63,304 bases of DNA from an uncultured Eubacteriales bacterium (GTDB lineage: Bacteria; Bacillota; Clostridia; Christensenellales; UMGS416): contig UQLW01000017.1 in NCBI GenBank assembly GCA_900542005.1, forward strand, positions 1-63,304, written 5' to 3'. How positions within the stretch are numbered: position 1 is the stretch's first letter; each line of letters starts with the position of its first letter. This document shows, one piece after another, positions 31,814 to 38,834 of the stretch. The notes under the pieces were generated by a model that saw only the letters and a list, made by a program, of their open reading frames with translations, was not told the DNA's origin and made no database searches. Position numbers and translations under genes: made by a program.

Positions 31814-32911
31814 TTATTTCACCGTCACAAGCTCGTAGTCCTGCGTACCCAGGCCGACCTTCTCCAGGCAGTCCAGCTGCACAAAGGGGTTCTTACCGTG
31901 GAGCTGCTGGAAGAGATGGCCCTCGCCGGAGAGCTCCATGCCCTGCGGAATGCCCGCGGGGATCAAGTCCTCCATCTTGATGGCGTCGATGCTGGCGCGC
32001 TCAATGGCCACAATATCGTCGCTGGCCATGATGCCGATATCCGGCACCAGCGAAGGCGTGGTCATCCCCCAGCAGTCGCACAGGGCGGTAATGGCGGTCA
32101 GCACGTTGATATAGTACACATTGCCCGGCGCAAAGGTATCGACAACGGCCTTGGTGCATACTGCCATACCCATCTGGAAATCGGCGTAATCGTGGGAATC
32201 CAGGGTAATGGCATGGACGGGGCAAACCTTCAGGCAATGCTGGCACATGGTGCAATGATGATAGTTCACCTGATATTCGCCCTGATTCTTCTCGCCGGAG
32301 AAGGAATTGGCGTGATGGTTGCAGGCGGGGATGCACTTGCCGCAGTGGATGCACTTGTCCTTGTCCCAGACCAGGCCGCCCTCCAGCGCGTGGATCTCGT
32401 GGCGGGTGCGGTCGGTCACGCAGCCCATAGCGATGTTCTTGCAGGCGCCGCCGAAGCCGCAGGAGCCGTGTCCCTTAACATGGGAAAAGTCGATCATGAA
32501 GTCGGCGTCATGAATAAGGCCCGCCACATCCACATGCTTGAAGGTTTTGTATGCCACCTCTTTGGTATAGAAATACTTCCCCAGATGTCCGCAATCATCC
32601 AGCACAGGACATCCCAGGTTATTTTCGGTGTAGCCGCGGCGCTCCGGATGGCGCTGATAGACATAGTGGTCGGTAATGAAGCAGTCGCCGCCGTTTTCCT
32701 TGATGAAGTCCGTCAGGATGCGGATAAACACCGGCGGGATGGTGGAATAGGTGATGCCGTCGCCGACATGCATTTTGATGGCGACGGTTTTGCCCTTGAC
32801 CTTTTCGGCAAGGCCGGTCTTTTTCAGCATGCGGGAGAACTTGGCGGGAAGCGTCTGGGAGGCCTCATAGCGGGAATAGGCCATGGGGGAAAACAAAACA
32901 GTTGCAGACAT
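31814..32911 (-). CDS. DUF362 domain protein with two 4Fe-4S clusters
   Basis: A 365-residue soluble protein. The N-terminal 190 residues match DUF362 (KTVAIKMHVGDGITYSTIPP, GHGSCGFGGACKNIAMG). Then come two ferredoxin-type motifs: CIHCGKCIPACNHH and CTMCQHCLKVCPVHAI, each Cys-x2-Cys-x2-Cys-x3-Cys, enough for two [4Fe-4S] clusters. ATG at 32911 follows AGGAGG. It probably transfers electrons, but the partner is not known. It diverges from a uroporphyrinogen decarboxylase-family gene, with 77 bases between the start codons. Confidence 0.9.
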   Translation of the reverse strand: MSATVLFSPMAYSRYEASQTLPAKFSRMLKKTGLAEKVKGKTVAIKMHVGDGITYSTIPPVFIRILTDFIKENGGDCFITDHYVYQRHPERRGYTENNLGCPVLDDCGHLGKYFYTKEVAYKTFKHVDVAGLIHDADFMIDFSHVKGHGSCGFGGACKNIAMGCVTDRTRHEIHALEGGLVWDKDKCIHCGKCIPACNHHANSFSGEKNQGEYQVNYHHCTMCQHCLKVCPVHAITLDSHDYADFQMGMAVCTKAVVDTFAPGNVYYINVLTAITALCDCWGMTTPSLVPDIGIMASDDIVAIERASIDAIKMEDLIPAGIPQGMELSGEGHLFQQLHGKNPFVQLDCLEKVGLGTQDYELVTVK

Positions 32912-32921
32912 GGGATCCTCC

Positions 32922-32950
32922 TTGTAAAATGAAGATGGTTTTATTATATC
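32922..32950 (+). promoter_or_regulatory. Putative promoter of the URO-D family gene
   Basis: TTGTAA (32922-32927), 17-base spacer, TATATC (32945-32950). Confidence 0.45.
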
Positions 32951-32988
32951 ATGAATCCCTTATGGGAGACAAGCGGAGGGTAACGGCT

Positions 32989-33963
32989 ATGACGCCCAGG
33001 CAAAAAATGATCGATGCGCTTCTGTGCCGGCCGGTCAGCGGCCATGTTCCAACCTTTGAGCTGGTCTTTTTCCTCACCATGGAGAAGTTCGGCCGGGTCC
33101 ATCCTTCCCAGCGGCATTATGGCCAGTGGGACCAAATGAGCGAGGCGGAGCGCAACCTCCACCGCCTGGATGTGGCCGATCTTTACATCCAGACGGCCAG
33201 GGCCTACCACCACAGCGCGATTTTTATCAATCCCCCTCCGGTGGACCGGCCGGAGGAGGTCATGCGCCAGTGCGAGCTCATCCGTGAGCGCTCCGGCGAG
33301 GAGTATCTGACCATGATCCACGGCGACGCCACCTTTTCCATTCCCGACGGCGCCCATATGACCGAGTTTGCCTATCGGATGGCCGACGATCCGGAAGGGC
33401 TCAAGCGCCAGGCTACAAAACAGGTGGACGACGCCCTCCGGGTGGCCGAGCGATACGCCCGCCATGGTATACTGGACGCCATGGCGCTGTGCAGCGACTA
33501 CTGCTTCAACACCAACCCCTTTATGAGCCCCGCCCAGTTTTCCGAATTCGTCACGCCCTATCTGGACCGCCTGATCCGGGGGTATCGGGACATGGGCTTT
33601 TACGTCATCAAGCATACCGACGGCAACATCATGCCGATTCTGGATCAGCTGATCCAGTGCCGTCCCCATGCCCTGCACTCCATCGATCCGCAGGCCGGCG
33701 TCAGCCTGGCCGAGGTTAAGCGCCGGGTAGCCGGCGAGCAGATCTGCCTGTGCGGCAACGTCCACTGCGGGCTTTTGGAAACGGGCACTGACGAGGAGGT
33801 GGCGGCCGACGTGCGCCGCTCACTGGCCGAAGGCATGGAGGGCTGGGGGTATATTTTCTGCACCTCCAATTGCGTATACACCGGTATGCCCCTGGCCCGC
33901 TATGAGCTGATGATGGACATTTATGAAAAGGAGGGCGTCTATCCTGCCCTCCCAAAGGCCTAA
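32989..33963 (+). CDS. Uroporphyrinogen decarboxylase family protein
   Basis: A 324-residue TIM-barrel protein of the URO-D superfamily, which includes HemE and the methyltransferases MtaA and CmuA. ATG at 32989 (MTPRQKMIDAL) follows GGAGGG. Blocks include YVIKHTDGNIMPILDQLI, HALHSIDPQAGVSLAEVKRR and LCGNVHCGLLETGT, typical of the methyltransferase-like, non-haem branch. No haem genes are nearby and there is no corrinoid protein next door, so a methyl-transfer or demethylation role is only a guess. The divergent neighbour is a ferredoxin-like DUF362 protein. Confidence 0.85.
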   Translation: MTPRQKMIDALLCRPVSGHVPTFELVFFLTMEKFGRVHPSQRHYGQWDQMSEAERNLHRLDVADLYIQTARAYHHSAIFINPPPVDRPEEVMRQCELIRERSGEEYLTMIHGDATFSIPDGAHMTEFAYRMADDPEGLKRQATKQVDDALRVAERYARHGILDAMALCSDYCFNTNPFMSPAQFSEFVTPYLDRLIRGYRDMGFYVIKHTDGNIMPILDQLIQCRPHALHSIDPQAGVSLAEVKRRVAGEQICLCGNVHCGLLETGTDEEVAADVRRSLAEGMEGWGYIFCTSNCVYTGMPLARYELMMDIYEKEGVYPALPKA

Positions 33964-33986
33964 CGATCGGGCTCAAAATGGAAGGG

Positions 33987-34022
33987 AAGGCAGGTATTGC
34001 AGCGTCAATCCCTGCCTTTTGC
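33987..34022 (+). terminator. Possible terminator of the URO-D family gene
   Basis: AAGGCAGG and CCTGCCTT pair around a 16-base loop, followed by TT; 24 bases after the stop. Confidence 0.45.
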
Positions 34023-34305
34023 CATGCACCTTTCGCAGCGCTTAATGAGCCTGCCACGCCAATATGGATGGCGAAAGCCGGGATGGAGCACACGATTAGG
34101 GCGCCCCATGGGCTTGGGGAAGCGTTTGCGAGAGACCTTCAACAGGGCTTAACGAAGTTGTTCCCGCATGGAAGAGGCTGCTGAAGGGCGCCCATTCTGT
34201 TATCCCCGCCGCACCAGTGTATATTTTGCGCATTCATAGGGAGCCTTCCTTTCCTGTTTCGTCTCTGCGCTGGCGTGATTGAGGCCATGTTCATATGATT
34301 ATTAA

Positions 34306-34330
34306 TTCAATACTCAAATCAAATATTGAA
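34306..34330 (+). repeat. Inverted repeat overlapping the -35 of the response regulator promoter
   Basis: TTCAATA (34306-34312) and TATTGAA (34324-34330), with an 11-base spacer. The right arm includes most of the -35 box, so it could be an operator. The region is AT-rich, so chance is possible. Confidence 0.35.
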
Positions 34331-34354
34331 ATAATATGCTATTTCATGTATAAT
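34326..34354 (+). promoter_or_regulatory. Promoter of the phosphorelay operon
   Basis: TTGAAA (34326-34331), 17-base spacer, consensus TATAAT (34349-34354). Leader of about 60 bases. Confidence 0.8.
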
Positions 34355-34420
34355 AAAATGGAAATAAAAATTGTTCCCTGCAAACAAAACGGCAACTAGG
34401 GAAAGGAGGGGGCGGCAGCA

Positions 34421-35644
34421 ATGGGTTTGCTGACGCAGACTTTATCGGCTTTTCAGTTGGACGGCAATCGGTCATCAAGCATAGGCCCGGTGGGGCACGC
34501 TGGTGAGATGGCGCCTTCGTCGCACGGCAGCCCGGAGGCGCCGGGCGCGACCGGGGGCCTCCATTTCCACAACGCCCTCTCAGAGGCAAACACCATCCTC
34601 ATTATTGATGACGATGAGATCAACCGCGGGATACTTGGCAACCTCTTCTCAGCCTACTACAAAATCCAGGAGGCTGAGAACGGCAGGGACGGCCTGAGAA
34701 TCATTCAGGAAAGCAGAAAAAACCTGTGCGCTATATTGCTGGACGTCATGATGCCGGAGATGGACGGCCTGGAGGCCCTGCGGCACCTCAAGCGGGACGG
34801 GCTGCTGGCCGAAGTGCCGGTGTTCCTTATCACGGCTGAGGTCACCGACGCCGTGATGCGCGAAGCCTACCAGCTGGGCGTCATGGACGTAATCGGCAAG
34901 CCCGTGGTGCCCTATGTGGTCCTGCGGCGTGTTAACTCCGTCGTAGAGCTGTTCCGCGCCAGGCGCAGCCTGTCCACCCAGGTAATGCGGCAGCAGGACG
35001 AGCTTATCCAGCAAGCCAACCGGATCATCCAGCTCAACCAGGGTATGATCGAAGCCCTGTCCACCGCAATCGAGTTTCGGAGCGAGGAGTCCGGCGACCA
35101 CGTCCGGCGCATCCACGACATCACCCGCCATGTGCTGCAGCACACAAAATGGGGAGATGGCATGCCGGCCGACAGCATCGAGCAGATAGCCCTGGCCTCC
35201 ATCATGCACGACGTGGGAAAAATCGCCATCCCCGACGCCATACTGAACAAGCCCGGCAGGCTCACGCCCGAGGAATTTGAAATCATGAAAACGCACACGA
35301 CGGCGGGAGCCAGGTTGCTGGAACAGATACCCCAGCTACGGGAAAACGGCGCATATTATTATGCCAGAGACATTGCCCTGCACCACCACGAAAAGTGGGA
35401 CGGCAGCGGTTATCCGGACGGCCTGAAGGGCGGCGAGATCACCCCCTGGGCGCAGGTCGTCTCACTAGCAGACGTCTACGATGCCCTGAGCTGCAAGAGG
35501 GTCTACAAGGACGCCCTCCCGCGTGATAAGGTGCTGGAAATGATACGCACCGGGCAGTGCGGTGTGTTCAATCCTGATTTGCTCCAGTGCTTCTTTGAGG
35601 TTGAGCCCCAGCTTGCCCAGCTGTACAAAAAGGCGGATAAATGA
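34421..35644 (+). CDS. Response regulator with HD-GYP output domain
   Basis: A 407-residue two-component regulator. ATG at 34421 follows AAAGGAGGGGG. Residues 1-57 are an unassigned, probably disordered extension. The receiver domain (58-180) has the acidic patch IIDDDE, phosphoacceptor Asp108 in LLDVMMPEMDG and the conserved Lys in IGKPV. A coiled-coil linker follows, then an HD-GYP domain with His263-Asp264 (IMHDVGKIAIPD), HHHEKWDGSGYPDG (GYP at 330-332) and SLADVYDAL. HD-GYP domains break down cyclic di-GMP. The Hpt gene and the hybrid kinase follow with gaps of 18 and 15 bases, forming one signalling operon. Confidence 0.95.
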   Translation: MGLLTQTLSAFQLDGNRSSSIGPVGHAGEMAPSSHGSPEAPGATGGLHFHNALSEANTILIIDDDEINRGILGNLFSAYYKIQEAENGRDGLRIIQESRKNLCAILLDVMMPEMDGLEALRHLKRDGLLAEVPVFLITAEVTDAVMREAYQLGVMDVIGKPVVPYVVLRRVNSVVELFRARRSLSTQVMRQQDELIQQANRIIQLNQGMIEALSTAIEFRSEESGDHVRRIHDITRHVLQHTKWGDGMPADSIEQIALASIMHDVGKIAIPDAILNKPGRLTPEEFEIMKTHTTAGARLLEQIPQLRENGAYYYARDIALHHHEKWDGSGYPDGLKGGEITPWAQVVSLADVYDALSCKRVYKDALPRDKVLEMIRTGQCGVFNPDLLQCFFEVEPQLAQLYKKADK

Positions 35645-35662
35645 GGATCGGAGGTCATAACG

Positions 35663-36019
35663 ATGCAGGAACTGATGAAGGAAAAGCTCATGGGGGCGGG
35701 GATCGATGTTCCCGTCGCCCTGGAACGTTTTATGGGGAACGAAGCCCTGTTGGAGCGGTTCCTCAAGAAGTTCTTAAAGGACGCCAGCTATGAAAAGCTC
35801 GTCGCCGCCATCGGCGCGCATCAGGGCGAGGAAGCGCTGGCTGCGGCGCACACGCTCAAGGGCGTATCCGGCAACCTCGCCATGACGGAGCTGTTTGGCC
35901 TTATGACCCAGCAGGTCGCGGCCTTCCGCGCCAACGACTGGGACAAGGCAGTGGAACTGATGCCGGAGATAACCATAAAATACGAAACCGTCTTGGCGGC
36001 CATCCAAACGCTTGACTAG
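35663..36019 (+). CDS. Histidine phosphotransfer (Hpt) domain protein
   Basis: A 118-residue stand-alone Hpt protein. The phosphorylated residue is His63 in AAAHTLKGVSGNLAM, the canonical Hpt motif. The rest is helical (LERFLKKFLKDASYEKLVAAI). In a phosphorelay it carries the phosphoryl group from the receiver of a hybrid kinase to a separate response regulator, and both such partners are encoded on either side. ATG at 35663 follows GGAGG. No membrane segment. Confidence 0.93.
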   Translation: MQELMKEKLMGAGIDVPVALERFMGNEALLERFLKKFLKDASYEKLVAAIGAHQGEEALAAAHTLKGVSGNLAMTELFGLMTQQVAAFRANDWDKAVELMPEITIKYETVLAAIQTLD

Positions 36020-36034
36020 AGGCAGGGACGGAAG

Positions 36035-38623
36035 ATGGTCAATTTGAAAAAGACGGATAAAAAGGTGCAGAAGATCTTCTCCGCAACCATTGCCGGGCTG
36101 CTTCTGCTCTGTGTGCTTGTGTTCTATTTTATCACCGCATACATGACGAAGCAGAACACCAACACGCTCAACCAGGTCGCCGATACCTATATGCAGGGTA
36201 TGAGCGTCCAGATCCAGAGCCACTTTGACACGTTGGTGGAGATGCGTCTCATTCAGGTACGGAATATCCTGCTGGCGCTGCCGCCGGAGGAAGTGGAGGT
36301 CATGGACGATACTGCCAAGGCGGAGTTCGCCGAGATGACAAGCGCCCGCGGCTTCACCCATACCTACCTGATGGACACAGACGGCAACATAGAGGAGGTC
36401 CTAGGCGACCCCATAGAGATTGACAATTACGGGAACTTCCTCACCGCCATGAACAACGGCGACACCATGGTGACCATCGGCACGGAGGCAGACGGGACGG
36501 AGGTCCTCATCTACGGGCTTTCGGTCGGCTACCCGGTAAACCTGGGTTATCCTCTCGAGAATGGGAACCAGTGTACCGCCCTGCTGGTGGGCGTTCCCAT
36601 TCAGAACCTGACCAACGCCCTCTCCCTGGGTTCTGATGACTCCCTGATCTTTACCAACATCATCCGCCCCGACGGCACCTATGTGGTCAACAACTCCGAC
36701 CTTGCGCCCACCTATGTGGACTGCTATGACTGGCTGATGCAGAACGGGCTCGATGCGAAGATGGAAAACATCGAACAAATCGTTGAGGACATGCGCGAGG
36801 CTGTGACCAACAGGACAACCTTCAGCGGCGTTGTCCCCATCCGCGGCGAGACGCGCCACTTCCGCTGCACGCCCCTTGCCAATACCGACTGGATCATGCT
36901 GTCCGTCATGCCCCACGGCGTTCTCGACGAGGCCCTTGCCACGCTCGGACAGCAGAGAGTCGTCTCCTCCCTCGTGAGCTGCGCCATAATCATGTGCATC
37001 ATGCTCATCGTCTACCTCATTTACTGGCGATTCTCCGTGCGGCAGATGAAGGACCTCGTAGCCGCAAAGGAGGAGGCCATTTCCGCGAATAAGGCGAAAA
37101 GCGAGTTCCTCTCCAATATGAGTCACGATATCCGCACGCCTATGAACGCCATCATAGGCATGACGGCCATCGCAGCCTCGAATATGGATAACCGGGACAA
37201 GGTACGGGAGTGCCTGCGGAAAATTACGCTTTCCAGCAAGCACCTGCTGGGGCTTATCAACGACGTACTGGATATGTCGAAAATCGAAAGCGGCCAGCTG
37301 ACCCTAAACCTCGACCTGCTCTCCCTGCGCGAGATGATGGAGAGCATCGTAAACATCATCCAGCCCCAAATCAAGGCGAAGAAGCAGTCTTTCAACATCT
37401 TCATCCGCAAAATCCAGACTGAGAACATCTATGCAGACGGCGTGCGCCTCAACCAGGTGCTGATCAACCTGCTCTCCAACGCGATGAAGTTCACGCCTGA
37501 GGGCGGCGACATCACCGTCACGGTCGAGCAGGAGGATTCTCCCAAGGGGGCCGGCTTCGTCCGCACCCATTTCTGGGTTAAGGACAACGGTATCGGCATG
37601 ACGAAGGAGTTCCAGCAGAGGATTTTTGAGAGCTTTGTGCGCGAGGACAACGCCCGCGTACACAAGGTGGAAGGCACCGGGCTCGGAATGGCTATCACCA
37701 AATACATCGTGGACAAGGCTGAGGGCACCATCGAACTTGACAGCGAGCCGGATAAGGGGACCGAATTCCATATCACCTTCGACTTCGAGCGCGGCGAGGA
37801 TCAGATAGAAGACATGGTGCTCCCGAGATGGGAAGTCCTCGTCGTGGACGACGACGAGGATCTGTGCTACAGTGCGGTGGACTCCCTCAATGAGATCGGC
37901 GTCCATTCCGAGTGGGCGACCGACGGCGCCACCGCCATTGACATGACGGAGAAGCGGCACCTCCAGCACAACGATTACTATGTCGTGCTGCTCGACTGCA
38001 AGATGCCCGGCATGGACGGGATCGCGACCGCCCGCGAGATGCGCCGCCGCATCGGCGACGATATGCCAATATTGCTGATGTCCGCCTATGATTGGGACGA
38101 CGTCGAGGCAGAGGCGCTGGAAGCCGGCATAACCGGCTTCATCTCCAAGCCGCTCTTCAAATCCACCCTCTATCATTCGCTCAAGCCCTTTGCCGAACAG
38201 GATACCGCGTCAGTCGACCTGCCTGCTGAACCGCAGATTGACTTCACCGGCAAGCGGCTGCTGGTGGCTGAGGATAACGACCTGAATTGGGAGATTGCCA
38301 GCGAGCTGCTCTCCAGCGTAGGCTTCGAGCTTGACTGGGCGGAGAACGGCAAGCTCTGCGTGGAGAAGTTCGCCGCCGGGCAGCCGGGACGCTACGACGC
38401 TATTTTGATGGATTTGAGAATGCCGGAGATGAACGGCCTCGAGGCCACCCAGTGCATCCGTGCCATGGAGCGTGAGGACGCTAAAACGATACCCATTATC
38501 GCCATGACCGCCGACGCCTTCTCCGACGACATCAAAGCCTGCCTGGACAGCGGCATGAACGGCCACGTCGCCAAACCCCTGAACATGCCCGAGCTTCTGC
38601 GCCTGCTGCAGAAGTATTGCTGA
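36035..38623 (+). CDS. Hybrid histidine kinase with two receiver domains
   Basis: An 862-residue membrane sensor kinase. TM1 spans about residues 14-38 and TM2 about 309-334, and the 270 residues between form an extracellular dCACHE-like sensor (HTYLMDTDGNIEEV, IRPDGTYVVNN, RCTPLANTDWIMLSVMP). Next come a HisKA domain with His364 (FLSNMSHDIRTPMNAIIG), a HATPase domain (LINLLSNAMKFTPEGG, VKDNGIGM, GTGLGMAITK), a first receiver with Asp654 (LLDCKMPGMDG) and a second with Asp793 (LMDLRMPEMNG). It is the last gene of the phosphorelay operon, with a terminator directly after it. The ligand is unknown. Confidence 0.96.
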   Translation: MVNLKKTDKKVQKIFSATIAGLLLLCVLVFYFITAYMTKQNTNTLNQVADTYMQGMSVQIQSHFDTLVEMRLIQVRNILLALPPEEVEVMDDTAKAEFAEMTSARGFTHTYLMDTDGNIEEVLGDPIEIDNYGNFLTAMNNGDTMVTIGTEADGTEVLIYGLSVGYPVNLGYPLENGNQCTALLVGVPIQNLTNALSLGSDDSLIFTNIIRPDGTYVVNNSDLAPTYVDCYDWLMQNGLDAKMENIEQIVEDMREAVTNRTTFSGVVPIRGETRHFRCTPLANTDWIMLSVMPHGVLDEALATLGQQRVVSSLVSCAIIMCIMLIVYLIYWRFSVRQMKDLVAAKEEAISANKAKSEFLSNMSHDIRTPMNAIIGMTAIAASNMDNRDKVRECLRKITLSSKHLLGLINDVLDMSKIESGQLTLNLDLLSLREMMESIVNIIQPQIKAKKQSFNIFIRKIQTENIYADGVRLNQVLINLLSNAMKFTPEGGDITVTVEQEDSPKGAGFVRTHFWVKDNGIGMTKEFQQRIFESFVREDNARVHKVEGTGLGMAITKYIVDKAEGTIELDSEPDKGTEFHITFDFERGEDQIEDMVLPRWEVLVVDDDEDLCYSAVDSLNEIGVHSEWATDGATAIDMTEKRHLQHNDYYVVLLDCKMPGMDGIATAREMRRRIGDDMPILLMSAYDWDDVEAEALEAGITGFISKPLFKSTLYHSLKPFAEQDTASVDLPAEPQIDFTGKRLLVAEDNDLNWEIASELLSSVGFELDWAENGKLCVEKFAAGQPGRYDAILMDLRMPEMNGLEATQCIRAMEREDAKTIPIIAMTADAFSDDIKACLDSGMNGHVAKPLNMPELLRLLQKYC

Positions 38624-38633
38624 ATATGGTATG

Positions 38634-38678
38634 AAAAGGGCCTCTACAGCACCGTTTCCCTGTGGCGGCCCTTTCTTA
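38634..38678 (+). terminator. Terminator of the phosphorelay operon
   Basis: Arms AAAGGGCC and GGCCCTTT with an inner ACAG/CTGT pairing, followed by CTTATT; 11 bases after the kinase stop. Confidence 0.7.
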
Positions 38679-38834
38679 TTCTCTCATTCTATAACAGCGG
38701 GAGATCATTGGCCCGGACTTCGTAGAATCAGCCCGCGCCACCGCACCCTATCCCTTTATCCCCACAGGAAGAAAAAAGCTCCTGCGCCCCCTGGGCCAAG
38801 CCCGCCAGGCGCAGGAAAAAGAAAGGCGGCCTGC

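Larger units (their letters stand above)
33964..34420. other. Intergenic region before the phosphorelay genes
   Basis: 457 bases with no convincing gene. A 69-residue open frame (33978-34184) lacks a clear ribosome binding site and any recognisable feature. The left end holds a possible terminator, the middle (34030-34250) is unremarkable apart from two copies of GGGCGCCC about 90 bases apart, and 34300-34380 is very AT-rich and carries the promoter of the response regulator gene. Confidence 0.6.

Noticed and set aside
33978..34184. A 69-residue open frame after the URO-D gene
   Set aside because: No good ribosome binding site, it overlaps a likely terminator, and no motif or hydrophobic pattern is visible.
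31600..34315. Similar GAGTATT(C/G)AATT strings upstream of the fourth solute-binding gene and of the phosphorelay
   Set aside because: Eleven of twelve bases match, but both regions are very AT-rich and only two sites exist, so a shared operator cannot be claimed.
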